Assembly: GCF_008370325.1 (NCBI RefSeq)
Contig: NZ_VNIP01000014.1
Coordinates: forward strand, 1 to 64,000
Source of the DNA: Martinezella tropici
Lineage (GTDB): Bacteria > Pseudomonadota > Alphaproteobacteria > Rhizobiales > Rhizobiaceae
Direction: 5' to 3'
Length of the DNA stretch: 64,000 nucleotides
The notes beneath the pieces were generated by a model, which worked only from the letters and a program-made list of their open reading frames with translations, ran no database searches and was not told where the DNA came from. Of the stretch, positions 17,771 to 28,600 are shown piece after piece. A program made the position numbers and the translations under genes. Each line of letters starts with the position of its first letter. Within the stretch, counting starts at the first letter, position 1.

Positions 17771-20700
17771 ATGGCTATCTCTAAAATCCTTGTAGCGAAC
17801 CGATCCGAAATCGCCATTCGCGTGTTTCGCGCGGCCAATGAGCTCGGCATCAAAACGGTGGCGATCTGGGCGGAAGAAGACAAGCTTTCGCTCCACCGCT
17901 TCAAGGCAGACGAGAGTTACCAGGTCGGGCGCGGCCCGCATCTGGACCGGGACCTCGGGCCGATCGAGAGCTATCTGTCGATCGACGAGATCATCCGCGT
18001 CGCCAAGCTGTCCGGTGCCGATGCCATCCATCCGGGCTACGGCTTGCTGTCGGAAAGCCCTGAATTCGTCGATGCCTGCGATGCCGCCGGCATCATCTTC
18101 ATCGGCCCGAGGGCCGACACGATGCGCCAGCTCGGCAACAAGGTGGCGGCGCGCAACCTGGCGATCTCGGTCGGCGTGCCCGTCGTGCCGGCAACCGAGC
18201 CGTTGCCGGATGATATGAATGAGGTCGCCAAGATGGCTGAAGAGATCGGCTATCCGGTCATGCTCAAGGCCTCATGGGGCGGCGGCGGCCGCGGCATGCG
18301 CGTCATCCGCTCCAAGGCAGATCTCGCCAAGGAGGTGACGGAAGCCAAGCGCGAGGCGAAGGCCGCCTTCGGCAAGGACGAGGTCTATCTCGAAAAGCTC
18401 GTCGAGCGCGCCCGCCATGTCGAAAGCCAGATTCTCGGCGACACGCATGGCAATGTTGTACACCTGTTCGAGCGCGATTGTTCGGTTCAGCGCCGCAACC
18501 AGAAGGTCGTCGAGCGCGCGCCGGCGCCTTATCTGACCGACGCGCAGCGCCAGGAACTGGCCGCCTATTCGCTGAAGATCGCCGATGCCACGAATTATGT
18601 CGGTGCCGGCACCGTTGAATATTTGATGGATGCCGATACCGGCAAATTCTACTTCATCGAAGTCAATCCGCGCATCCAGGTCGAGCATACGGTGACCGAG
18701 GTCGTCACCGGCATCGATATCGTCAAGGCGCAGATCCACATTCTCGATGGCTTTGCCATCGGCACGCCGGAATCGGGCGTTCCGAAGCAGGAAGACATCC
18801 GGCTCAACGGCCATGCGCTGCAGTGCCGCGTGACGACGGAGGATCCGGAGCACAATTTCATCCCGGACTACGGCCGCATCACCGCCTATCGCTCGGCTTC
18901 CGGCTTCGGTATCCGTCTCGACGGCGGCACATCCTATACCGGCGCGATCATCACCCGTTACTACGATCCGCTGCTGGTGAAGGTCACCGCCTGGGCGCCG
19001 AACCCGCAGGAGGCGATCGCCCGCATGGACCGGGCGCTTCGGGAGTTCCGCATCCGCGGCGTGGCGACCAATCTGACCTTCCTCGAAGCGATCATCACGC
19101 ACCCGAGGTTCCGCGACAATACGTATACGACGCGGTTCATCGATTCCACGCCCGAGCTGTTCGAACAGGTGAAGCGCCAGGACCGTGCCACCAAACTGCT
19201 GACCTATCTTGCCGATGTGACCGTCAACGGCCATCCGGAGACCAAGGGCCGGCCGGAGCCGTCCGCCAAGGTGGCCAAGCCCGTTCTGCCCTCGATCAAT
19301 GGCGTCGTTCCCGACGGCACGAAGCAGAAGCTCGACCAGCTCGGCCCGAAGAAGTTCGCCGAATGGATGCGCGCGCAGAAGCCGATCATGCTGACCGATA
19401 CGACCATGCGCGACGGGCACCAGTCGTTGCTGGCGACGCGCATGCGTACCTACGACATCGCGCGGATCGCACCCGTCTATGCCCGGGCACTGCCGAACCT
19501 GTTCTCGCTGGAATGCTGGGGCGGGGCGACCTTCGACGTGTCGATGCGCTTCCTGACCGAGGATCCGTGGGAGCGGCTGGCGCTGATCCGGGAAGGCGCG
19601 CCGAACATTCTGCTGCAGATGCTTCTGCGCGGCGCCAACGGCGTCGGCTACAAGAACTATCCCGACAATGTGGTGAAGTATTTTGTTCGCCAGGCTGCAA
19701 GCGGCGGCATCGACCTGTTCCGCGTGTTCGACTGCCTTAACTGGGTCGAGAACATGCGCGTCTCAATGGACGCTGTGCAGGAAGAGAACAAGCTCTGCGA
19801 AGCCGCCATCTGCTATACGGGTGACCTCCTCAATTCGGCGCGTCCCAAATACGACCTCAAATATTACGTTGCGCTGGCGCAGGAGCTGGAGAGGGCAGGC
19901 GCCCATATCATCGCCCTGAAGGACATGGCGGGACTGCTGAAGCCCGCGGCCGCCCGCGTTTTGTTCAAGGCGCTGCGCGAGGCGACCAGCCTGCCGATCC
20001 ATTTCCACACGCATGATACCTCGGGTATTGCCGCCGCGACGGTGCTCGCCGCAGTCGACGCCGGCGTCGATGCCGTAGACGCGGCGATGGATGCGCTGTC
20101 CGGCAATACCTCGCAGCCCTGCCTTGGCTCGATCGTTGAAGCCTTGTCGGGTTCGGAACGGGATCCGGGTCTGGATTCCGAATGGATCAGAAAAATCTCG
20201 TTCTACTGGGAAGCGGTACGCAACCAGTATGTGGCGTTCGAGAGCGATCTTAAGGGACCGGCGTCCGAAGTCTACCTGCACGAGATGCCCGGCGGCCAGT
20301 TCACCAATCTCAAGGAACAGGCCCGTTCGCTTGGACTTGAAACGCGGTGGCACAAGGTGGCGCACGCCTATGCCGATGCCAACCAGATGTTCGGCGATAT
20401 CGTCAAGGTGACGCCGTCTTCCAAGGTCGTCGGCGACATGGCGCTGATGATGGTGAGCCAGGACCTGACGGTTGCCGACGTGGAGAACCCGGCAAAGGAC
20501 ATCGCGTTTCCGGACTCGGTCGTGTCCATGCTGAAGGGGGATCTCGGCCAGCCGCCCGGCGGATGGCCGGAAGGCATCCAGAAAAAAGCGCTGAAGGGCG
20601 AGGCGCCCTATACCGCCGTGCCGGGTTCGCTGCTGCCCGCCGCTGATCTCGACGCGGAACGCAAGGTCATCGAGGACAAGCTGGAACGGCCGGTCAGCGA

Positions 20701-21244
20701 TTTCGAATTCGCGTCCTATCTGATGTACCCGAAAGTCTTCACCGACTTCGCTCTAGCCTCGGAAACCTATGGTCCGGTCTCCGTCCTGCCGACGCATGCC
20801 TATTTCTACGGGCTCGATGACGGGGAGGAAATGCTGGCCGATATCGAACGCGGCAAGACGCTTGTGATCGTCAACCAGGCGGCGAGCGCTCCGGATGCGC
20901 AGGGGCTGGTCACCGTGTTCTTCGAGCTCAACGGGCAGCCGCGCCGCATCAAGGTGCCGGATCGGGCGCATGGCGCTTCAGGCTCGGCGGTTCGGCGCAA
21001 GGCGGAAGCCGGCAACGTCTCGCAGCTCGGAGCGCCGATGCCGGGCGTCATCTCCCGCGTCTTCGTCTTCCCCGGCCAGGCGATCAAGGCCGGCGACGTG
21101 CTCCTCTCCATCGAGGCGATGAAGATGGAAACCGCCCTGCATGCGGAAAAGGATGGAACCGTCGCTGAGGTGCTGGTCAAGGCCGGCGACCAGATCGACG
21201 CCAAGGACCTGGTACTGATTTTTGGTCATTACAAAGTTCCATAA
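17771..21244 (+). CDS. pyc: Pyruvate carboxylase
   Basis: A 1157-residue biotin enzyme that makes oxaloacetate from pyruvate, bicarbonate and ATP to refill the TCA cycle. Order of domains: biotin carboxylase (residues 1-~450, ILVANRSEIAIRVFRA, GGGGRGMR, EVNPRIQVEHTVTE), carboxyltransferase (~540-830, DTTMRDGHQSLLATR), then biotin carrier at the end with the biotinylated lysine in IEAMKMETAL. ATG 17771 is right because the following residues match the family; an earlier ATG at 17708 is upstream extension. Length fits the rhizobial enzyme. It has no functional link to the clusters and probably marks ordinary chromosomal DNA between insertions. Confidence 0.97.
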   Translation: MAISKILVANRSEIAIRVFRAANELGIKTVAIWAEEDKLSLHRFKADESYQVGRGPHLDRDLGPIESYLSIDEIIRVAKLSGADAIHPGYGLLSESPEFVDACDAAGIIFIGPRADTMRQLGNKVAARNLAISVGVPVVPATEPLPDDMNEVAKMAEEIGYPVMLKASWGGGGRGMRVIRSKADLAKEVTEAKREAKAAFGKDEVYLEKLVERARHVESQILGDTHGNVVHLFERDCSVQRRNQKVVERAPAPYLTDAQRQELAAYSLKIADATNYVGAGTVEYLMDADTGKFYFIEVNPRIQVEHTVTEVVTGIDIVKAQIHILDGFAIGTPESGVPKQEDIRLNGHALQCRVTTEDPEHNFIPDYGRITAYRSASGFGIRLDGGTSYTGAIITRYYDPLLVKVTAWAPNPQEAIARMDRALREFRIRGVATNLTFLEAIITHPRFRDNTYTTRFIDSTPELFEQVKRQDRATKLLTYLADVTVNGHPETKGRPEPSAKVAKPVLPSINGVVPDGTKQKLDQLGPKKFAEWMRAQKPIMLTDTTMRDGHQSLLATRMRTYDIARIAPVYARALPNLFSLECWGGATFDVSMRFLTEDPWERLALIREGAPNILLQMLLRGANGVGYKNYPDNVVKYFVRQAASGGIDLFRVFDCLNWVENMRVSMDAVQEENKLCEAAICYTGDLLNSARPKYDLKYYVALAQELERAGAHIIALKDMAGLLKPAAARVLFKALREATSLPIHFHTHDTSGIAAATVLAAVDAGVDAVDAAMDALSGNTSQPCLGSIVEALSGSERDPGLDSEWIRKISFYWEAVRNQYVAFESDLKGPASEVYLHEMPGGQFTNLKEQARSLGLETRWHKVAHAYADANQMFGDIVKVTPSSKVVGDMALMMVSQDLTVADVENPAKDIAFPDSVVSMLKGDLGQPPGGWPEGIQKKALKGEAPYTAVPGSLLPAADLDAERKVIEDKLERPVSDFEFASYLMYPKVFTDFALASETYGPVSVLPTHAYFYGLDDGEEMLADIERGKTLVIVNQAASAPDAQGLVTVFFELNGQPRRIKVPDRAHGASGSAVRRKAEAGNVSQLGAPMPGVISRVFVFPGQAIKAGDVLLSIEAMKMETALHAEKDGTVAEVLVKAGDQIDAKDLVLIFGHYKVP

Positions 21245-21915
21245 ATCGTACTATGCCGGATCGGATGCCTAAGGCATTGATAATGTGGGATGCGACACGA
21301 AAGGAGCGGTTCGATTCCGTTCACATCAATAGATCCGCTTTTGTTGGCCGTGGCTTTTCGTCTTTAAAAAGTGGCGCCGCCGCCAAGCGCAGGACGACTG
21401 CTTTGCGTCTCCAAATCGGTCGTTCATGCGGTTACCGAACCGTCCTGAAAGCCGTCGTTCGCACGCGCCGACGGGAAGGACCAAGAAGGGCGGGGAGTTG
21501 TCGTTCGCTGCATCCTAGACAAACGGCAGCAATGCGCAGAGAGCTGCCGGTCGGTGTGCCGACCTGATAGTGAAGGACAGCGCAGGGAGCAGGCTTTGTT
21601 CCTGAAACAGACGTAGCACCTCAATCAACGTGACCGGCCGAGGCTGACGCCAATCCTGGCCGACAGCAGGCGCTCAGAAACTTCGTCCATACGGAAAACC
21701 CGATCGCCCTCACCGCCGCTGACAGGGACAGTGAGGCAAAGTGCCACCGGCCTAGCCTGCCGATTTTCGTGGGGTGTAGCTACTGTATGAATATACAGTG
21801 GGCCTTGACTTCAGCCAGAACTAGTGTGGACTGATACATAGTATTGCTGTGTCCCAAGCCCCCGTCAGAAGGTACGCGCAGGCTTATTTTCTTAAATCAA
21901 AAAAGGAGAGCATTC
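21245..21915. other. Intergenic region after pyc, no supported gene
   Basis: No frame here shows family features. The region holds copy A of a dispersed repeat (21308-21434). The rest has no motif I can interpret. Confidence 0.4.
21308..21434 (+). repeat. Dispersed degenerate repeat, copy A
   Basis: About 125 bases that resemble 57297-57420 in the same orientation. Shared blocks include GGTTC, CACATCAA, TCGTCTTTAAAA, GCTTTGCGTC and ATCGG. It looks like a decayed mobile or intergenic repeat. A shorter related patch (CCAAATCGGTC-TTCA) occurs near 22204. Confidence 0.6.
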
Positions 21916-22050
21916 ATGGCACTTAAACCAGGACCAAAGCCGATAGCGAAATCCACAGGGAAACCAGATCAGCGCCGTCGTGATAACAAAAGCACACCAG
22001 GGAATACACCGTCCCTCAAACCTAGCAAATCTAGCAAGCCCACCAAATAA
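21916..22050 (+). CDS. Small basic Lys/Pro-rich hypothetical protein
   Basis: A 44-residue protein (ATG 21916 behind AAAGGAGAG) made almost wholly of Lys, Pro, Ser, Thr and Arg, such as MALKPGPKPIAKSTGKP at the start and SLKPSKSSKPTK at the end. No hydrophobic segment or known fold is visible; it should be disordered and strongly basic, suggesting nucleic-acid binding. The clean ribosome site argues that it is translated. Function unknown. Confidence 0.55.
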   Translation: MALKPGPKPIAKSTGKPDQRRRDNKSTPGNTPSLKPSKSSKPTK

Positions 22051-22432
22051 GGCACATAGAAGAGGGCTCTCGCTGATTTGCACTTCTACCCCGGTATTCG
22101 ATTGAACCTGCGCGAAATGCCGCGCGGACTGCGTGCCTGTCGGATGTTGGATGTCAGCTTTCTCGAATTCCCCGTCGATACCGGTCAGTCCGATAACGGC
22201 CCCAAATCGGTCATTCAAAGCGGACAAAGCCGATGTCTGTCACTGAGGAATTTCAGGCAGATAGCTTTTGCAAAAAATGGATCGACGGTTCAAAACCTAT
22301 CAAGAGCGTAGTATAGTAGCTCAAGTTTTCGAAGCGGATCCCAACGGGGTTATTGTTCAGAGCGCGATTCGCAGAAGTCCTTTGCGTGCTGGGCGCCCTC
22401 GCTTTCCATCCGCAGCAGGTCGTCACCAATCG
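22051..22432. other. Intergenic region before the giant operon's end
   Basis: No gene supported. A short patch at 22196-22225 resembles the end of repeat A. Nothing else recognised. Confidence 0.35.
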
Positions 22433-25400
22433 CTAGACGACGCTGCTTCCGCCGAGGGCGGCTGCCAGGGTAGTGACGAAGCTAGCTCCGCCGCGCCCGT
22501 CCGGATCTGCGACATCGGCTGGATGGGCGATCACGGCGCCTGGAGCCGCTGGATCTGGGCCTGACCATAGGGGAAGCAGCTTTCCGCGATTGGACCCGGC
22601 GGCAAGGGCGTCGGCAAAGACTTCATGCGCGCTGACGGGCTGGTGAAGCCTGACCCAATCGCCTGCCGGAGCGCCGACGGAATTTACCGGCACCCCGCCG
22701 CCCACAGGTGTCGGCCCGACACCCAGATGTTGTCCCATCAGGGCCTTTCGATGCGCCCGGATGGTGACGCTGGCCCCGCGATCAATTTGCCAGTCGACAA
22801 GCGCAACATCGGTCGCACCATCGAAGGTGAGGCCACGCCGGCTGATCGAGGAAGTACCTTGCAGGCACCAGACGTCGTCGACGATCACCGTCGTACTGCG
22901 GATGGCCAGTGGCCGCCCCGGCATGCCTATTGGATGACCGATCACGACCCGCGGTCGCTGCCCGTTAAGGCCATCGACCATGCCTCCCGCCAGGGCGAGC
23001 GTTCGCGCCACCTCGAGCCGGTTGGCAAAGAAGAAGGCGGAAAAGGGCTCATAGCCCGTCACGAAGGGCGGTTCTCGAGGCACGAGGATAACCACGCGGA
23101 GGCGCGGCTCTATGGTCAACCGGTTGGCGAGCGCGTTAACGAGGTCGACTGCCGCCGCCGGGTCCTGCGGTGGGCCGGCATCATGCGTCGTATGCGCCAG
23201 CAGCGGGGTCTCGATGTAAATGAGCTCGCGGGCGTGCGCTATGGCGCGACGGAGCGCCCATTGTGCGTCGCGACGACCATAGTTGGACGAGCGAAGCTCG
23301 CGTGCGATCTGCCGGTGCAGCTCGGGATCGTTCGGCGTCGATGCCCAATTGCCGAGTTGCGTGGTGACCCAGTTCACCGCTGCGGCGATGTCGGTATCGG
23401 GGATAATCGCGAGCTCGGGTGTCTCGACATAGGCCGGCACGGTCTGCAGCACCGCTGCCGCGATTGTCGAAGGGGCCGCCGGCGGAGTAGGTGGCACCGA
23501 CGTGGCATTGGCCTGAAGCAGCACCCAATTGGTCGGCAGGCCGGCGATTGGTCCTGTCTGGAAAGCCTGCGCAACATCGGCGGTCGGCACGACCGGCCGC
23601 GTCCGATGAGCTGCAGCGATCCACAGATCGAAGCCGATCTGGCTCGTTGCGACAAGGCTCGGCGCATGCACTTCATGCCAACCGGCGCCACCGGGGTTGG
23701 CGAGCCGGGGAGATTGGGCGTCGGCCTCGCGCGTCAGCCAGGCGCCGGTGAGCATCGACCGGTAGATATCGGCTGCGGCTCCAGGCTGTAGCTGCAGCGC
23801 GAAGAGGCTTTCGTTGCGCGACATGGTCGGCAGTCGCGGCGCCTCGCGGGGGTTGGCATCGGTCGAGAGATGCCGGACGACGCCTTGGATAAAAGCGATC
23901 GGGTCGCCAAGCACTGCCGCCAGCGGAAACGGTCCACGTGACGGCGCGCCGATCATGGGATTGGACGCGGTACCGCGCCAGAACATCGCGGCGAGGATAT
24001 TGGCGGGCGGCAGCTGGGGCGCCGGCACATCAGCGCCGACAGTCAGGTGCAAATTGCCCATCAGCTTGACGCGTGGCACGGCGCTGGCGGCAGTCAACCA
24101 TGTCAGCGCCGCGTCCATGCGCAGCGTGGTTGTGCCGCCGGGACGAACGACGTCGGAACCGAGGTTGAAGGGATCAGCCAATCGGACGGTGTCGGTTGCC
24201 GCGCCAGTCGTGATGGTGGCATTGCCGTCGCTGCGCCGCAGCAAGGGCTGCTCGTCCGGCGAAACCCCCATGAGGATCTGGATGGGATAGAAACGTACGG
24301 CGACGCCCGCTGGCAGTCCCGCCGGCAGCGTGACGAGAACGTCGTTGCTGCCGGCGATCCAATTGGCCACCGCGGTCTTGAGCGGCGCCAGCGCAGCCAT
24401 GACGCTGGCGTCATTGCCAGGAACTGGCGTCGCCGCGGGCGCGATCGGCCAGGCGCCGTTCGGCCCCGGGATATTCGGAAAAGGCCATTGACCAAGGTCA
24501 AAATAGGAGCTTGCGGCAAACATCGGCCCGGTCTGGAACGCTGCTGCCGGATTACCACCCTGCAGATTGAGGATGACTTGCCCGATCCAGCCGAGTGCCG
24601 AGCGGCTCTCTGGGAGCAAAGTGATTGGGCTGCCCTCCCTGAGGATCGAGGCCTGTGAGGCGTTGGTCCTGACGTCGGCGCCTGGCACGCCGTCGCGCGC
24701 GGTGAGCGTGATGTTGCCCAAGAGGTGGAATGTCGGATCGCACACGGCAAGGCGCATCGTGTCTCGCGCCGGCGTCTGCGGACCGGCTGCCGGCCAGCTC
24801 ACGGGCAGGTTGTTCAACCGGCCTTGTACCTGCCAGCCAAAGCGGAGCAGCGCTGGCGTGGTCAAGGCGCTTTGCGTGCCGCTTGGATCGGCATCGGCAG
24901 CGATCGTCAGCCCAGTCGGGAATGCATAAACCAGGCCGTCGCCAATGTGCTGGCTTTGTATTGGCGCGGCCCCGGCGACCCCTGCGGTATAGAGGCTGAT
25001 ACCGGCGTTGACGCCGGGCGGGTCTTGCCAGGGGCGACCGTGCAGATCGACTGCGTGGACGAAGTTGCCTGCAGGCACAAGTCCAGCGATCGCAACCAGC
25101 GTTCCGGCTGGTGCTCCCGCTGGCGTGGGACCACCCGCGGCCGGGGTGCCGGCGATGATCGCCGCAAGCGCTGCGGCGAAGGCGAAGGGGTCGATCGCAA
25201 GCCCATGCTCGTCATACATCGTTACGTCGCCAACCGGCATGATTTGCTCGCCAGCATTGGCGATCCAAGGCGTTGCGAAGGTCATGCCAGGGTTGGTGAT
25301 AAGGAATATGGCGGGTACTGGCCGGATTGACCGGTCGGGCGGCGCTGCGTTGGCCGGCTGCAAATTGCTGACCATGAGGCGTTCGAGCCGCAGCCTCGCT

Positions 25401-25687
25401 TGAGGATGGATGCGAAAGACCACGGCGTTGCCCGTCGTCGTCGGCCAGGGTGTCCCGTCAAGACGAGACAGCCCGAGGCCGGTAGGATTGGGCTCGGTGA
25501 TCAGCATGCCGGCGAGCGGGGCGTACCACTGCGCGGCGACCGTGAAGCTGAAATTGGCGACGTTTGCCACCGGCAGCGCTTGCGTCCACACTGGCGAAAG
25601 CAAAGGGCCTGCCAGGCCGAGGGCCGCCAGCCCATCATTATTCAGTCGCTGCCGGATGTCGCCCTGACCTGCAATGGTTATTGCCAT
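22433..25687 (-). CDS. Giant-operon protein 3, unknown with C-terminal degenerate PLD-like domain
   Basis: A 1084-residue protein, third gene of the three-gene giant operon. The first ~800 residues are unrecognised, rich in Ala, Pro and Gly with beta-type pattern. From about residue 810 a phospholipase-D-like region begins (ARELIYIETPLL, LRVVILVPREPPF). The place of the HxK motif, near residue 927, reads IRSTTVIVDDVW followed by LQGTSSISRRG. The catalytic His is Arg and the Lys is Thr, while the Asp after the strand remains. So the fold is probably present without the classic chemistry. The ATG at 25687 overlaps the previous stop by 10 bases. No signal peptide or membrane segment. It could be a binding or structural component; alternatives include a degenerate nuclease. 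Confidence 0.75.
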   Translation of the reverse strand: MAITIAGQGDIRQRLNNDGLAALGLAGPLLSPVWTQALPVANVANFSFTVAAQWYAPLAGMLITEPNPTGLGLSRLDGTPWPTTTGNAVVFRIHPQARLRLERLMVSNLQPANAAPPDRSIRPVPAIFLITNPGMTFATPWIANAGEQIMPVGDVTMYDEHGLAIDPFAFAAALAAIIAGTPAAGGPTPAGAPAGTLVAIAGLVPAGNFVHAVDLHGRPWQDPPGVNAGISLYTAGVAGAAPIQSQHIGDGLVYAFPTGLTIAADADPSGTQSALTTPALLRFGWQVQGRLNNLPVSWPAAGPQTPARDTMRLAVCDPTFHLLGNITLTARDGVPGADVRTNASQASILREGSPITLLPESRSALGWIGQVILNLQGGNPAAAFQTGPMFAASSYFDLGQWPFPNIPGPNGAWPIAPAATPVPGNDASVMAALAPLKTAVANWIAGSNDVLVTLPAGLPAGVAVRFYPIQILMGVSPDEQPLLRRSDGNATITTGAATDTVRLADPFNLGSDVVRPGGTTTLRMDAALTWLTAASAVPRVKLMGNLHLTVGADVPAPQLPPANILAAMFWRGTASNPMIGAPSRGPFPLAAVLGDPIAFIQGVVRHLSTDANPREAPRLPTMSRNESLFALQLQPGAAADIYRSMLTGAWLTREADAQSPRLANPGGAGWHEVHAPSLVATSQIGFDLWIAAAHRTRPVVPTADVAQAFQTGPIAGLPTNWVLLQANATSVPPTPPAAPSTIAAAVLQTVPAYVETPELAIIPDTDIAAAVNWVTTQLGNWASTPNDPELHRQIARELRSSNYGRRDAQWALRRAIAHARELIYIETPLLAHTTHDAGPPQDPAAAVDLVNALANRLTIEPRLRVVILVPREPPFVTGYEPFSAFFFANRLEVARTLALAGGMVDGLNGQRPRVVIGHPIGMPGRPLAIRSTTVIVDDVWCLQGTSSISRRGLTFDGATDVALVDWQIDRGASVTIRAHRKALMGQHLGVGPTPVGGGVPVNSVGAPAGDWVRLHQPVSAHEVFADALAAGSNRGKLLPLWSGPDPAAPGAVIAHPADVADPDGRGGASFVTTLAAALGGSSVV

Positions 25688-28600
25688 CTCGTCGATCCTT
25701 GCTGCGAGGCGCTCTGCCCGAGGCCGTTGGTCAGCGTGACGCTAACCGTCACCGCGACCGAGGCTCGGATCCAAAGCACGAATCTGCCGCCGCCGAGGAG
25801 GCGGCGCACCAACATGGTATCCATGGTGTGAGCCGGCGACGGCACCTGGCTTTCGGTCGCAACGAATGGCAGGCCTAGTACCGAGAAGCTGCGGGTCGTC
25901 CACGGAATGAGCACATTGCTCGGCCGGGAACGGACTTGCAGTGTCCAATCGTGGCCAGGTGCCAGCGTTTCCGGGGCGTTGGTGTCCATCGCGATCCAGA
26001 GCGCCGGAGCGAGGATATTCTGGCGCTGCGTCAGCACGAAGCTTGAGATGACCGGCGCCGGATCGGCGACGAAAGCTGGCAGATCGAGCAGTGCGTGCGT
26101 GGAGCGTCCGAGGGGATCGGTCACGTCGATGCTCAGGGCCAGCGGCGCCCCCCCGGTACGATCGATCCGGAGAAAAACATCGGCGCCGACATAGGCCGCG
26201 TGCTCGGTCGAGCCGAGCATGGCGTCGATGCTGGGGAAACTGGGTAGTCCGGCGAATGTCGACGATGCCATAACCGGCGCGCTGCTTCCCTGCCGGCTCA
26301 TCCAGGACAATAAATGGTCGCCGATGGTCGCGCTTGCACGCGGCGCGTCGCTCGTGACTTTGACCACAGCAAGCGTCAGCGACCGCCGAGGCGCAATCTC
26401 TGTCAGCGCAAGCGCTGGCGGCCCGGCAGGCGGGAAGAGCAAGCCGTAAGAACGGGAGGTAGGCGAGTCGACGGCGAGGCCGGCCCTGTCGAGGTCGTCG
26501 TCCGGCCGGATCACCGCCCGGTATTGCAGCAGTTCCCAGCTGCGGACGGCCGTCGCATCGGTAAAGGTCGTCGTGGTCCATGCGGCGGGATTCGGCGACA
26601 CGGCTGCAACCCTCTCCATCGTGCCGAGGGTACGTGCCACGACGGCGTTGCGTCCACGGTAGAGTGTGACGCGCGTGGGCGGAGTGGCGCCGGCTGCCGT
26701 CACGGTGATTTCGGGGGAGCCTGCCGCACCCATCGTTGCCCTGATTTCGGGCATGGGGAGCCGCAAGGGGTGCGGGATGGCGTACGCCAGAAACCCCTTT
26801 CGGCCATCGGCATCCGGCACGGGCCAGCCGGAGACGACGTTCGTCTCGCTGACACCGACCACGATGAAACAATGGATCAGGCTGCTGCCGCGCGGAAGCA
26901 GCGCCTCGTAGCGCATCGTGCCGTCGGGGTGGATGGGCGGCAGGATCGGTTCGTCGCCGAGCTTGCGGTACGCCGCCTTGATCGTCGCTAGATGCGCATT
27001 GCCCTTGTGGAGATCGAAGAGTGTCTGCATCCGGCTATGGAAGCCCTGGGTCAGCACAGGGCCGGGCAGGCCGCAGGCCGCGAGGATCGCCGCTTCGGTG
27101 GCCTCGAACACGCGATAGCGCCAGGCCCCGGTCGGCGCCCAGGCGACACTGGCGTAGGAGAGCCCGGCGGCGTCCGGCAACGAGGCCCAGACCGGATATT
27201 CGGGAGGCAGCGGTATCGGTGTCGGTGGAGGGAGCGGATTGGGGGCGATCACTATTTCGCGGGCGTGACCCCACCCGCTCCATTCACCGGGCCGGATCGT
27301 CTCCTCCGCCCGAGCGTAGATCGAGACCGCCTTTTCCTTTGCGACGCCATAGACAATCGACAACGCCGTCCATTCGATACGATAGCGGCGCTCCGTGCCA
27401 ACAAAGGGGCTGGCGTTGGTTACTTCGGTATCGTCGGGATGCAACGGTGTTACGGTCACGTCAGCAGGCTTTTGGATGACCATGCCCGACGCATCGAAGC
27501 GAATGAAGGTGTCGACGATGCCGGCCCCGAGCTGCGGCTTGTCCGGCGGATCTGCGAGGGGATCAGGGGGCGCCGGGTAGGGATCGAACAGGTCGACGAC
27601 GAGGTGGAGCTGCCCAAGCGTACGCTCGCTCGCTTCCCAGACGATTTCGGTGCTGGCGTCGAGCGCACAGGGATCTGCCCCGGTCGGTGCACTCGCGCGC
27701 GCCCGGCAAATCGTGACGGTCGGCATCTGCACGTCGCCAGGCCCGAGGGCCAGCCACGCACCGGACCAGCCGCTCCACTGGCCGAAGAGGTCGCCGGCGG
27801 CCGCCGCATATTGATAGTTGAGCGCGGCGCCGGTGATCGGCCTCGGCACGCCGCTGTCGCGAAGCATGACGGTATTCGGCGTCAGTGCTGGGTCGGGCGA
27901 TTGCCCCATCGCCCGCACGGGGGTCGCCGCGCCGATCGGTACCCAGCTGTCGCCTTTGGGCCGCCGGCGCATCCGATATTGGCCGACACCCGGCTTGTCG
28001 AAGCGGGCGAGGGCATAGGCACTGGCACGGCTGCGACCGGGCTGCGGCGAGGTGCGCGGCGTCTCGATCTTCATCGCGCTGGTAAACGGTGCGTCCGGCT
28101 TGGGGGCGCCCTCGACGAAGCTCGGCGCGGGCAGCAAAGGGTTCGGCGCATCCGGTGCTGCGCGGAAGGTCGGGGCGAGCACGATGGCGGCCAGCTCGCG
28201 ATCGACCTGCCTGGCAATGATTTGCGGCGGCTTGTTGCCGAATGGCCAGATCGAGGGTGTTTGCACGGCGGCCTTGATCTGGCCGCTCCATGGCACCGTC
28301 ACCATGAAGTCGTCAAGCTCCTGGAGGCGGCCGGTGGGCTCGCCGACGTCGGCGCCGGTGCCGTAGCCGAGTGCCAGGCTGGCCCAGGTGTCGGTGGCAA
28401 CAGCCGTGGTGAGATTCTGCAGCGGCCGCGTCGTCATCTCCGAACGATCGATCGTACGACCGTCCCCGAATTCGTATTTGAGGCCAGCGATCTGCTGCTC
28501 GAATCGTGGCAGCAGCCTCGGCTTGGCGTTGGCAAGTTGCTGCGCATCGACATCCGGCGGCGGATGGTCGGCGAGCACTTGCAGCAAGTCGCTCATGATG

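Noticed and set aside
18272..19420. 382-codon open frame on the minus strand inside pyc
   Set aside because: High-GC shadow of the pyruvate carboxylase frame; no ribosome site or family motif.
22625..23791. 388-codon open frame on the plus strand across the PLD-like gene
   Set aside because: Antisense shadow rich in Arg and His with no family resemblance.
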